Source: Bacteroidales bacterium
GTDB lineage: Bacteria; Bacteroidota; Bacteroidia; Bacteroidales; UBA932
Length of the DNA: 42,539 nucleotides
Direction of reading: 5' to 3'
Assembly: GCA_017454265.1 (NCBI GenBank)
Contig: JAFTDJ010000070.1
Span: forward strand, 1-42,539
The position numbers and the translations under genes are program-made. Below are positions 1 to 11,618 of the stretch, one piece after another. The notes beneath the pieces are model-generated. The model was not told where the DNA came from and did no database searches. It worked only from the letters and a program-made list of their open reading frames with translations. Within the stretch, counting starts at the first letter, position 1. The number at the start of each line of letters is the position of its first letter.

Positions 1-1
1 C

Positions 2-3157
<3,156 letters not shown>

Positions 3158-3178
3158 GGAAAGTCTTTCTCTTTCATA

Positions 3179-3268
3179 CGTTCCGGGAGCAAAACGCTTG
3201 TTTTTACTCCCGGAACGCTTGTTTTATGCACGTTTGGGAGCGAATTGGTCTGTTTTGCTCCCGTAAAC
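3179..3268 (+). terminator. Double hairpin downstream of rpoC
   Basis: An 11-bp perfect stem (CGTTCCGGGAG at 3179-3189 with CTCCCGGAACG at 3207-3217, 17-nt loop) is followed by a T-rich stretch. A second, related and weaker hairpin (GGGAGC at 3236-3241 with GCTCCC at 3257-3262) comes next. Their arms resemble each other (CGTTCCGGGAGC and CGTTTGGGAGC), so the second may be a decayed copy of the first. The position just past the rpoC stop suggests transcription termination, although the U-tract is short. Confidence 0.6.
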
Positions 3269-3290
3269 ATTATCTGGCCCCAGCAGTATT

Positions 3291-3316
3291 GTCATTTCGA
3301 GCTTGTCGAGAAATCT
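3291..3316 (+). repeat. Short interspersed repeat, left copy
   Basis: The sequence starts GTCATTTCGAGC and ends GTCGAGAAATCT. It resembles the short partly palindromic intergenic elements of the form GTCATTCTGAGCGAAG...AATCT that are common in genomes of this phylum. A related copy in the opposite orientation lies at 40824-40858, at the other end of the accessory block. No protein-coding potential is evident here. Confidence 0.5.
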
Positions 3317-3402
3317 CCCCGCCACTGTGCTCGCAGGAGGGTTGCCTGTCTCGCTCCGCCGGTGGCGATGCGGTCGAGTTCGACTTGTCAGAAATAAAAT
3401 AG

Positions 3403-3410
3403 TATATTTG
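3403..3410 (+). promoter_or_regulatory. Bacteroidetes-type -7 box upstream of the FAD oxidoreductase
   Basis: TATATTTG matches the TAnnTTTG -7 consensus and lies 18 nt before the ATG at 3429. No good TTTG -33 box is present at the usual distance; the nearest candidate is a TTG at 3385-3387. Confidence 0.4.
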
Positions 3411-3428
3411 CAAGTATTTTAGTGCAAC

Positions 3429-4802
3429 ATGGCAAAATTCATAAATGAACCCTCCCGCCAGATTCCCGTACGGGACGAGGTGGACGTGCTGGTGGTAGGC
3501 GGAGGCCCTGCGGGGCTTATGGCGGCACAGGCGGCGGCGCTGGTGCCCGGAACCAAGGTTATGCTGATAGAGAACCGCGGCTCGCTGGGCGGCAACATGA
3601 CCCAGGGCCTGCCGCTGCTGGGCTTCCTCGGGCGCAAGGGCAACGAGGTCATCAAAGGCCTGCCGCTGCAGTTCGTGGAGCGCCTTCGCGAGCGCGGCCA
3701 GGCCACGCATCACCGCGCCTGCCCGCTGCACGTGAGCCTTACGATGATAGACCCCGAGGGCACCAAGCGCCTGGCGTGGGAAATCATGGAGGAGTGCGGC
3801 GTGAAGGTGCTGATGTACGTGATGTTCGTGGACGCCATAATGGACGCAGGCAAGATAAAGGGTGTAATAATCGAATCCAAGAAGGGCCGCGAGGCGATAC
3901 TCGCCAAGACGGTTATCGACTGCACCGGCGACGGCGACGTGGCTTTCCGCGCCGGGGCCCCGATGGCCTACGGCAACGACGACGGAGTGGCCCAGCCGCC
4001 TACCCTCATGTTCTCCATGCGCGGGGTGAATTCCCGGGAGCTGCGCGACGCGGTGGCCGACCATCCAGACATTTACGACATAGACTTCATACCCAACGAA
4101 TTCTTCCGTGCCGACGACAATTGCACCATGGTGGGCTTCCGCAACCAGATCAAAGCGGCCCGCGAAGCGGGATACCATCTGCCCGTGGAGCGCACCATCT
4201 TCATGACAGGAATGGCCCCCGACGAGTGGTGGGTGAACATGTCGCGCGTGAACGGAGTGGACTCTACCGACCCCGAGCAGTACACGCGGGGCGAGGAACT
4301 CTGCATCAAGCAGAACGAAGAAATCGCCCGCTACCTGAAGGCCTACATCCCCGGCTTCGAGAATGCCTACGTGGACCGAGTGGCACCCTTTATGGGCATA
4401 CGTGAGAGCCGCCGCATCGTAGGTGAATACATACTGACCGAGCAGGACATCTTCGACTGCGCCCGCTTCCCCGACGCCATAGGAGTGGCAGCGTACCCCG
4501 TTGACCTCCATCATCCGGTGGGAGGCGACTGCACCCTTATGTGGTGCCCCGACTGCTACGACATCCCCTACCGCAGCCTGGTGCCGCAGAAAGTGGACGG
4601 CCTGCTGTGCGCCGGCCGCTGCATCTCCGCCACTCACCTGGCGCTGGCCTCCGTGCGCGTAATGGGGCCCGCGATGTGCCTGGGAGAGGCCGCAGGAAAA
4701 GCCGCGGCGCTGTCAATTGCTGCTGGAGTGGAGCCCCGTGCTCTGGACGTGAAAGCCCTTCAGGCCGCCCTGCGCGAGGAAGGTGTGTATTTCAGGGAGT
4801 AA
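3429..4802 (+). CDS. FAD-dependent oxidoreductase (FAD_oxidored-type)
   Basis: A 457-residue flavoprotein without a signal peptide, so probably cytoplasmic. The N-terminus carries a dinucleotide-binding Rossmann motif (DVLVVGGGPAGL, about residues 19-30) followed by the ENRGSLGGNM segment typical of FAD_oxidored (PF12831-like) proteins. The C-terminus has the second FAD-contacting block (LLCAGRCISATHLALASVRV) and the usual GEAAGKAAALS helix. The substrate cannot be read from sequence; relatives are often vaguely named after fumarate reductase or xanthan lyase. It is paralogous to the lipoprotein at 38176-39594; the two share the C-terminal ending E-(E/D)-GVY. It is a single gene facing the convergent sigma gene: its TAA (4800-4802) directly touches the sigma stop. 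Confidence 0.88.
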   Translation: MAKFINEPSRQIPVRDEVDVLVVGGGPAGLMAAQAAALVPGTKVMLIENRGSLGGNMTQGLPLLGFLGRKGNEVIKGLPLQFVERLRERGQATHHRACPLHVSLTMIDPEGTKRLAWEIMEECGVKVLMYVMFVDAIMDAGKIKGVIIESKKGREAILAKTVIDCTGDGDVAFRAGAPMAYGNDDGVAQPPTLMFSMRGVNSRELRDAVADHPDIYDIDFIPNEFFRADDNCTMVGFRNQIKAAREAGYHLPVERTIFMTGMAPDEWWVNMSRVNGVDSTDPEQYTRGEELCIKQNEEIARYLKAYIPGFENAYVDRVAPFMGIRESRRIVGEYILTEQDIFDCARFPDAIGVAAYPVDLHHPVGGDCTLMWCPDCYDIPYRSLVPQKVDGLLCAGRCISATHLALASVRVMGPAMCLGEAAGKAAALSIAAGVEPRALDVKALQAALREEGVYFRE

Positions 4803-5336
4803 TTATAGCCACTCTGCCAACGCGAGGCGCAATTTCTTGAGCGCCTGAGACATACGGTATTCTATAGTCTTTACGGAGACACCCTCCTCTGCGGCCGCTT
4901 CGGAGTATTTGAGTCCTCGCAGGCGGGTATCTTCGAAGGCGCGCCTCTGCTCCTCGCTCAGCTCGCCCAGGGCCTTCCCGAGCAATGTGCTCAGCTCCTT
5001 TGCAGAGGCATAGCCGATGCCGTCTGTCGCCTCCATTACGGAAAGCCGCACTGCGGAATAGTAGCGTTCGCGTGTCTGCTTCCTGTCGAGTATGTTGAGA
5101 CAGCGGTTGCGTACTGCGCCTTGCAGGTAAGACGAAACTGAAGATGTGATGCTGGTGGCAGCGGCCCGCTTCCACAGTGCGAGCATCACGTCCTGCACTA
5201 CGTTCTCCGCTTCTTCCCTTGGAACGAAACGGTCTGCATAAGCAACCAGCTGGGGGTACCAGCGGCGAAAGAGAGTGTCAAACGCCTCCCTGTCGCCCTT
5301 GCGTATCAGCTCGAATAGTTGCCTGTCTGTATCCAT
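4803..5336 (-). CDS. ECF-type RNA polymerase sigma-70 factor
   Basis: A 177-residue sigma factor of the Bacteroidetes ECF group that usually pairs with FecR and SusC. Sigma region 2 is visible as REAFDTLFRRWYPQLVAYAD and EEAENVVQDVMLALWKRA. Region 4 is the C-terminal helix-turn-helix with SEEQRRAFEDTRLRGLKYSE and GVSVKTIEYRMSQALKKL. The gene is divergent from the FecR gene at 5417, the standard arrangement for cell-surface signalling. It should direct polymerase to the promoter of the adjacent SusC/SusD operon once FecR releases it. The ATG is at 5334-5336; its stop codon abuts that of the FAD oxidoreductase with no bases between them. Confidence 0.95.
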   Translation of the reverse strand: MDTDRQLFELIRKGDREAFDTLFRRWYPQLVAYADRFVPREEAENVVQDVMLALWKRAAATSITSSVSSYLQGAVRNRCLNILDRKQTRERYYSAVRLSVMEATDGIGYASAKELSTLLGKALGELSEEQRRAFEDTRLRGLKYSEAAAEEGVSVKTIEYRMSQALKKLRLALAEWL

Positions 5337-5356
5337 TATTCGTCTTAGTGTCCACG

Positions 5357-5364
5357 CAAATATA
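5357..5364 (-). promoter_or_regulatory. -7 box for the sigma factor gene
   Basis: On the minus strand this reads TATATTTG, a match to TAnnTTTG, 20 nt upstream of the sigma ATG. No clear TTTG -33 element is visible upstream. The 80-bp gap between the sigma and FecR genes must hold both divergent promoters. Confidence 0.45.
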
Positions 5365-5416
5365 AAAACTTTTCCCGAATTTAGGGTAATGACTTATTTG
5401 TTTGTCTATATTATGT

Positions 5417-6433
5417 ATGATATCAGAAAACAATATAGAAAGCCTGCTGCCGGATTATTTCAGCGGCCGGCTTACTGAAGAGGAAGGGAAACTGGTAGAC
5501 GCGTGGATTTGCGAGAGTGCGGAACACCGCAAGATAGCGGAAGATTATTGCCGGCTGGAGCACGTCCTGTCCAGTGTTGAGGCACCGGACAATGTTAATA
5601 CCGAGTTCGCCCTCAAGGCAGTCCACTCCCGGATGCGCCGGAATTCCGTATCGAGCTTTACTCTTCATTTTCAGAGAATTGCAGCTATTGCAACCATACC
5701 TCTCCTGGTCTCTGTAATATGGCTGGGCACCAAGTATTACGGAAGCGGTTCCGACAGGCAAATCAGCATCAGTTCTGTCCCCGGACTCACAGCAAATACA
5801 GTCCTTCCAGACGGCAGTACCGTGTGGCTCAATTCCAACTCCACCCTCAGCTATCCCGTGCGCTTTGGCAAGGTTCGCGAAGTCACACTTGAGGGCCAGG
5901 CTTATTTTAAAGTAGAAAAACAGCAAGGCCGCAGTTTTATTGTGCATGCAAAAGGCTCTGCTGTAGAGGTTTTGGGCACTGAGTTCGACGTAGAGGCATA
6001 TCCTACAGATGATTTGGTACGTACAACTCTGCTTCACGGTTCCGTGCGCTTTGCTGTTCCGTCCGACGGGCCGTCGCCTTTTACCTATCTTCTCAAGCCA
6101 GGAGAACGTTATACTTGGGACCGTGCTGCCGGAAAAGTGCTGCGCAGTACTGTGAATCCTTCTACTGCCGCAGCATGGAAAGACGGCCGAATAGTATTGG
6201 ACAATACCAGTCTGGAGGAAGCTCTCCGTCAGATTGGCAACCGCTTCAATGTGGAATTCCTGATACGAAACCAGAACCTGCTTTCCCATAGCTATACCGG
6301 TACTTTTACCGCCCAACGCTTGGAGGTGGTGCTGGAGCATTTCAAGCGTACCACCAACATTCATTTTGACTATCAGTTACAAGGGACCGAGACGGAAAAA
6401 GTCTCCGGCAGACAGAAAATACTAGTTTATTAA
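5417..6433 (+). CDS. FecR-family anti-sigma factor
   Basis: A 338-residue inner-membrane anti-sigma factor. The N-terminal cytoplasmic part (about residues 1-83, with NNIESLLPDYFSGRLTEEE) should bind the sigma factor. One transmembrane helix follows (IAAIATIPLLVSVIWLG, about 85-102). The periplasmic FecR domain contains LPDGSTVWLNSNSTLSYP and VLGTEFDVEAY, and a C-terminal DUF4974-like domain begins near residue 260 (LEEALRQIGNRFNVEF). The ATG at 5417 was chosen over an in-frame TTG 15 nt upstream because it gives a normal N-terminus. It is followed after 4 nt by the SusC gene, whose STN domain is the expected periplasmic partner. Confidence 0.94.
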   Translation: MISENNIESLLPDYFSGRLTEEEGKLVDAWICESAEHRKIAEDYCRLEHVLSSVEAPDNVNTEFALKAVHSRMRRNSVSSFTLHFQRIAAIATIPLLVSVIWLGTKYYGSGSDRQISISSVPGLTANTVLPDGSTVWLNSNSTLSYPVRFGKVREVTLEGQAYFKVEKQQGRSFIVHAKGSAVEVLGTEFDVEAYPTDDLVRTTLLHGSVRFAVPSDGPSPFTYLLKPGERYTWDRAAGKVLRSTVNPSTAAAWKDGRIVLDNTSLEEALRQIGNRFNVEFLIRNQNLLSHSYTGTFTAQRLEVVLEHFKRTTNIHFDYQLQGTETEKVSGRQKILVY

Positions 6434-6437
6434 CAAT

Positions 6438-9400
6438 ATGAGAGAAACTAACCACTTGCTGAAACGATTGTGCCTCGTTCTGTGTGGTATGCTGTTTTTT
6501 GCATATGCACACGCTCAGACGAGGACAATCTCTATCCAGGCAGACCGGCAACCGGTTTCTGCCGTCATGAAGACGATAGAGCAACAGAGCGGCTATTCCT
6601 TCTTCTACAACGATGCGGCTTTCGACAAGAACCGCACAGTCAGCATCTCTGCCAAAGATAAAGATGTGCTGGAAGTAGTTGCAGAGTTGTTCCGCGGAAC
6701 GGATGTCCAGGCCTCTGTCATAGACAACAACATTGTGCTGAGCAATGTGCCTAAGGCGAGTTCCCGCCCGCAGGCACCGGACGGAGCCGTTCGCGGCAAA
6801 GTAATCGACTCCGAAGGTCTTCCGCTGCCCGGCGCATCTGTATTTGTGGAAGGCACTTCGGTAGGAACCGTTACCGACAATGCCGGCAACTTCGAGATTT
6901 CGGCCCGCGAAGGCAATACTCTGGTCGTTTCGTTCCTTGGCTTCAGCGACGCCCGCCAGAGGGTCGGCAAGGCTGCCTCCGGCTACGTTGTCGAGCTTGA
7001 GACCGATACCGAGTTCCTTGATGACGTGGTAGTCGTGGGTTACGGCACCCAGAAAAAGGTAAACCTTACCGGGGCTGTAGGAGCCATTTCCTCCGAGGTT
7101 CTGGAAAACAAGCCTATTACCCAGGCTTCTACGGCGCTTCAGGGCAGCATTCCGGGAGTTACGGTAACCACCAGCGGAGGCGGTCCCGGCGCCGACACCG
7201 GTAACATACGCATCCGCGGTATCGGCACCTTCGGCGGAAGCAGCGCAGCTCCGCTCGTGCTCATCGACGGCATCGAGGGCAGCATCAACTCCGTGGACGC
7301 CACCCAGATAGACAAGATTTCCGTGCTCAAGGACGCGGCCTCCTCCGCAATCTACGGCTCCCGTGCCGCCAACGGAGTCATCCTCATCACCACCAAACGT
7401 GCAGACAAAGGCAAGTCTACCATCAGCTACCGCGGCTACGTGGGCTGGCAGACTCCGACCACCACTCCGGATACCGTGGGGCCGATAAATTATATGATTC
7501 TGAATAGGGAGGCCACCGAGAACGACGGCAACGTATCCATCTACACCGACGACTACATTGCCAACTACCTCAAGAACAACTGGCTCGACCCCGACAACTA
7601 TCCTATTGTAAACTGGAAGCAGCACGTGCTCAACGGCAACGGTCTCATGCATCAGCACAACCTCACGCTGAGCGCCTCTGCCGGCAAGATCCGCACGCTC
7701 ACCTCGCTGGGCTACCTGGACCAGAACGGTATAGTGAAGAGCGCCGACTTCAAACGCTACAACTTCCGCAACAACATGAACATTGAGATAAACGACAAGG
7801 TGGGCTTCCGCTTCGACATGTCGGGCAGCTTCGGCAGGCGCAACTACAGCCCCTACCAGAGCGGCTTCTTCAATTTCATGAACGCCCGCGACCCTCTCTT
7901 CCTCGCACAGTGGTCCAACGGTACCTACGCCCCCTTCACCGGCGGTACCGTGAACTCCCTGCCCATGATGGACGAGGGTGTGGGCGGCAACGTGCAGGCC
8001 GACTCCTACCGGCTCAGCGGCGCCATGGCGCTCACCTACAAGCCCTGGGAATGGTTGACCCTGGAAGGCACCGTGGCCCCGCGCCTGACCTCCAGCCACA
8101 CCATGAACTTCGTCGACCTGGTGACTTACTATTCCGACCCGTACGGCACCGTGTCGCCCATCAAGAACAGGGAATACAACTCCCTGACCGACAGCTACAG
8201 CAACACAGTGTACAACAACTTCCTGTTTACCGCGAAATACCATAAGCTGTTCGCCCGGTCGCACGAGCTCACCTTGCTCGCCGGCGCTTCGTACGAAGAC
8301 ATGGACAACCGCACCTTGAGCGCATACAGGCGCGATTTCGCATACCCGCAGTATCGCACCATCAACGCCGGAGCAGACAATGAATTCAAGGAGAACGGCG
8401 GCGCCGAGTACCAGTGGGCGCTGGTTTCCTTCTTCGGCCGCGTAAACTACAACTACAAAGAGCGCTACCTGTTCGAGGCCAACGTACGCTACGACGGTTC
8501 TTCCCGCTTTGCTGCAGGCAGGCGCTGGGGACTCTTCCCTTCGTTCTCTGCCGCATGGCGCCTCACGGAGGAGCCCTGGATGCAGAGCGTCAAGAAGACC
8601 CTCAACGAGTTCAAGATCCGCGCTTCCTACGGCCAGCTGGGCAACCAGAATATCGGCTCCGACTATTATCCTACCATCCAGACACTTACCATCTCCAGCA
8701 TCTCCGCCGCGGGCATTATCTACCCCATCGTTGGCCTGAACAACCTCGCCAACACGGAGATTACCTGGGAGACCTCGGAAATGTATGACGTAGGTATAGA
8801 CGCAACCCTCCTGGACAAGTTCAACCTCACCGCCGACTGGTACTACAAGACCACCTACGGCATCCTGATGCAGCTCGACATACCCACCACCATAGGCCTT
8901 ACCGCTCCCTACCAGAACGCGGGTACGGTGCTTAACGTGGGCTGGGAACTGGGCGCCGGCTACCACGACCGCAAAGGCGACTGGAGCTGGGGCGTGGACG
9001 CCAACTTGAGCGATGTTGTGAACAAGATTATCGATATGAAAGGTACGGCTTCCGGCAACCTGCTGCGCAACGAGGAAGGCTATGCCATCAACTCCATTTA
9101 CGGACTCAAGTGCATAGGCATGGCCCGCAGCCAGGAGCAGGCAGACGAGGTGAACGCCACCTGCCCCCAATACGGAATGGAAACCAAGCCAGGCGACCTT
9201 ATATATGAAGATATCGCCGGCGACGTTGACGAAAACGGCAATCCCGTTCCCGACGGAAAGATAGACGACAAGGACCGCCAGATCATCGGCAGCACTATCC
9301 CGCGCTACACCTTCGGTGCTACGCTCAGCATAGGCAGGAAGGGCTTCAACCTCAGCGCCCAGTTCCAGGGTGTGGGCAAGCTCAACGCCTACCTCAACGG

Positions 9401-9800
9401 TTATTACACCCAGCCTTGCGTGCAGGGAGGTACTTTCCGCACAGAGCACCTCGACCGCTGGACTCCTGAGACTCCCGACGGGCGTTTCCCGCGCCTGAGC
9501 TACGCTAGCGAGCTAAGCAAAAAGCACTCCAGCTTCTGGATGGCAGACGCTTCTTACTGCCGGCTTAAGAACTTGCAGCTCAGCTACACCTTCCCCAAGA
9601 AAATGCTGAAGAAGGCGAAAATAAGCAATCTCACTCTTTTCGCCAACGCAACCAACCTCTTCACCCTCACCAAATACTGGCAGGGTTACGATCCGGAGAA
9701 CATGTTTACCACCAGCGGCGACGGCGTACAGGCCGGAGCCACGGCAACCAACTACCCTCTGGTTTCTACCTATACCTTCGGAGTTGACATCAAATTCTGA
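6438..9800 (+). CDS. SusC/RagA-family TonB-dependent outer-membrane receptor with STN signalling domain
   Basis: A 1120-residue outer-membrane transporter. A signal peptide ends near AYAHA-QT (residue 26-27). An STN domain follows (about 28-105, with ISIQADRQPVSAVMKTIEQQ), which in this family contacts FecR and makes the receptor a sensor. Next come a carboxypeptidase-regulatory-like domain (about 117-190, GKVIDSEGLPLPGASVFVEG), a TonB-box-like segment (VVVVGYGTQKK, near 197) and the plug (TALQGSIPGV, IRIRGIGTF, VLIDGIEG, DAASSAIYGSRAANGVILITT). The rest is the 22-strand barrel, ending in an aromatic residue (DIKF), as is typical. It pairs with the SusD lipoprotein 5 nt downstream. The ligand is unknown. 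Confidence 0.97.
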   Translation: MRETNHLLKRLCLVLCGMLFFAYAHAQTRTISIQADRQPVSAVMKTIEQQSGYSFFYNDAAFDKNRTVSISAKDKDVLEVVAELFRGTDVQASVIDNNIVLSNVPKASSRPQAPDGAVRGKVIDSEGLPLPGASVFVEGTSVGTVTDNAGNFEISAREGNTLVVSFLGFSDARQRVGKAASGYVVELETDTEFLDDVVVVGYGTQKKVNLTGAVGAISSEVLENKPITQASTALQGSIPGVTVTTSGGGPGADTGNIRIRGIGTFGGSSAAPLVLIDGIEGSINSVDATQIDKISVLKDAASSAIYGSRAANGVILITTKRADKGKSTISYRGYVGWQTPTTTPDTVGPINYMILNREATENDGNVSIYTDDYIANYLKNNWLDPDNYPIVNWKQHVLNGNGLMHQHNLTLSASAGKIRTLTSLGYLDQNGIVKSADFKRYNFRNNMNIEINDKVGFRFDMSGSFGRRNYSPYQSGFFNFMNARDPLFLAQWSNGTYAPFTGGTVNSLPMMDEGVGGNVQADSYRLSGAMALTYKPWEWLTLEGTVAPRLTSSHTMNFVDLVTYYSDPYGTVSPIKNREYNSLTDSYSNTVYNNFLFTAKYHKLFARSHELTLLAGASYEDMDNRTLSAYRRDFAYPQYRTINAGADNEFKENGGAEYQWALVSFFGRVNYNYKERYLFEANVRYDGSSRFAAGRRWGLFPSFSAAWRLTEEPWMQSVKKTLNEFKIRASYGQLGNQNIGSDYYPTIQTLTISSISAAGIIYPIVGLNNLANTEITWETSEMYDVGIDATLLDKFNLTADWYYKTTYGILMQLDIPTTIGLTAPYQNAGTVLNVGWELGAGYHDRKGDWSWGVDANLSDVVNKIIDMKGTASGNLLRNEEGYAINSIYGLKCIGMARSQEQADEVNATCPQYGMETKPGDLIYEDIAGDVDENGNPVPDGKIDDKDRQIIGSTIPRYTFGATLSIGRKGFNLSAQFQGVGKLNAYLNGYYTQPCVQGGTFRTEHLDRWTPETPDGRFPRLSYASELSKKHSSFWMADASYCRLKNLQLSYTFPKKMLKKAKISNLTLFANATNLFTLTKYWQGYDPENMFTTSGDGVQAGATATNYPLVSTYTFGVDIKF

Positions 9801-9805
9801 CGACA

Positions 9806-11605
9806 ATGAAAAGAATCATATTACCACTTATAGCATTGTTGCTCGCCTGCAGCTGCGAAAAGGCGCTTGAGCGTTATCCCCTCAACGGCCCTTCTACGGG
9901 AACTTTCCCTGCCAGCGAAGAAGAGGCCCTTGCAGGAGTACTTGTGAGCTACAAGAACCTGTCCAACTCCAAGCAACAGTATTCTTCCTGGCCCTGGCGC
10001 TTCGTGGACAACCTTACCGACATAGGCACTACCCGTATAGGCCTCAGCAACTGGAACCTCTTCGTCACGTCCACCCTCACCCAGACTACCAGCGCTGCGA
10101 CCGCACTGTACAGCCGTATATACCGCACTGCAGGGCGTATCCATCTGGTACTCGACAATCTGGACAACATTAAAGACAAGATGTCGGAACAGACATATCT
10201 CCAGTTCAAGGCGGAACTGCTGTGTCTGCGCGCATATATCTACGACATGGGCTGCCAGTACTACGGCGACATCCCCTTCATCGACCACTGCCTGTCTTTG
10301 GACGACTATGCCTACCCTCGCATGCCCAAGGAGCAAGTGATAGACCGTATCCTGGAGGATATGGACGATGCTCTTCTGGAGGCGCTGCCGGTGCGATGGG
10401 AAAAGGCCACATGGGGCACCTGCCGTCTGGGCAGAGCTGCCGCCTACACTCTGAAGGCACGAATCTGTCTCAACTGGGGCCGCTTTGCAGATGCCGCAAA
10501 GTATTCTCGTAAGGCAATGGAACTTTCCGAGGGAGTGTACAAACTGGAGACCCTGGATTGCACCTATTACCCAAATGCCGCGACCGAAGGTGAGCCGTCC
10601 GCTTCCAATCTTCACGGCTTCAAAGGAGAGACGAGCGACGAGTGGATGTGGGCCATACAGTTCGACCGCCTGGCCGCTTCCAACGTGCATTCCATGATTT
10701 ACACCTACTCTTCCCGCGTAGCCAACGGAGCTGCCGGCTGCGGTCCGTCCCAGGCTCTCATGGACACCTTCCAGTGCACGGACGGCCTCTCTATTATCGA
10801 GTCGCCCCTTTATAACTGGCAAGACCCTTGGAATCACCGCGATCCTCGTCTTGACCTCTATTGCCTGAGGTCCGACACCCGCATCAACAATGTCCAGTAC
10901 TCTACCAGCCCCTCCGACAAGCAGGTACGTGACTACAATATCGATGCGATGGTCAACAACAACGATGTCAACGGCAATAAGAGCGAGTACGGTCCCAACG
11001 GCACAAAGGGCCCGGGCGGCTACCTGTGGCGCAAATATGCAGACAAGACGTACTACGGCGAGACCCTGACCGCAAGCTATGAGGATGAGCTGGACGTCTG
11101 CATCATGCGTTATGCCGAGCTTTTGCTCATCGATGCCGAAGCCAATATCGAAATGGACGGCGGCGACCTCAAGCGCGCGCAGAACGACATCAACCAGGTG
11201 CGCTCCCGCGTGAAAATGCCAAAAATCACCACCATGGACCGTGCCGGGCTGCGCAGCGCCCTGCGCTATGAGCGTACCGTGGAGCTCTGCGCAGAAGGAT
11301 TTCGCTGGTTCGATATCCGCCGCTGGAAGACTGCGAACGGCATTACCCTGGCAGAAAAGGTCATGAACGGTCCTCAGTACGCTCCGGCGTTCAACGGAGC
11401 GCGTCCCAACGCCAAGCCTACCATAGATGAGAGCTGGACGGTATCTTATAATACCTCAGACACCTGGGACGGCAAGGCGTTCAATCTCCGCGTGCTTCTG
11501 AACATGTATTACCAGACCGGAAAAGACGAGCTGTGGCCGTTGCCCGATGCAGAAATCCGCACCAATACTGCAATCGGACAGGAAAACCAGAACCCCGGAT
11601 ATTAA
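9806..11605 (+). CDS. SusD/RagB-family surface nutrient-binding lipoprotein
   Basis: A 599-residue lipoprotein that forms the lid of the SusC transporter. The signal peptide ends in a lipobox with Cys at residue 15 or 17 (ALLLACSC). The tetratricopeptide-like helical fold is indicated by RAYIYDMGCQYYGDIPFI, GRAAAYTLKARICLNWGRFADAAKYS and a C-terminal block with LRYERTVELCAEGFRWFDIRRW followed by LWPLPDAEI. It lies 5 nt after SusC, and the next gene starts 13 nt after its stop, consistent with one operon. The bound ligand cannot be inferred from sequence. Confidence 0.96.
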   Translation: MKRIILPLIALLLACSCEKALERYPLNGPSTGTFPASEEEALAGVLVSYKNLSNSKQQYSSWPWRFVDNLTDIGTTRIGLSNWNLFVTSTLTQTTSAATALYSRIYRTAGRIHLVLDNLDNIKDKMSEQTYLQFKAELLCLRAYIYDMGCQYYGDIPFIDHCLSLDDYAYPRMPKEQVIDRILEDMDDALLEALPVRWEKATWGTCRLGRAAAYTLKARICLNWGRFADAAKYSRKAMELSEGVYKLETLDCTYYPNAATEGEPSASNLHGFKGETSDEWMWAIQFDRLAASNVHSMIYTYSSRVANGAAGCGPSQALMDTFQCTDGLSIIESPLYNWQDPWNHRDPRLDLYCLRSDTRINNVQYSTSPSDKQVRDYNIDAMVNNNDVNGNKSEYGPNGTKGPGGYLWRKYADKTYYGETLTASYEDELDVCIMRYAELLLIDAEANIEMDGGDLKRAQNDINQVRSRVKMPKITTMDRAGLRSALRYERTVELCAEGFRWFDIRRWKTANGITLAEKVMNGPQYAPAFNGARPNAKPTIDESWTVSYNTSDTWDGKAFNLRVLLNMYYQTGKDELWPLPDAEIRTNTAIGQENQNPGY

Positions 11606-11618
11606 TGGAGACTACGTT

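Noticed and set aside
3270-4637. A 455-codon minus-strand frame opposite the FAD oxidoreductase
   Set aside because: The protein is His/Ala/Gly-rich with no known motif, while the plus strand encodes a complete flavoprotein; it is a shadow of GC-rich third positions.
6342-9449. A long open frame on the minus strand opposite the SusC gene (over 1000 codons)
   Set aside because: It mirrors the codon bias of the GC-rich SusC gene. Its translation is low in order, has no recognisable domain, and runs against the clear FecR-SusC-SusD operon.
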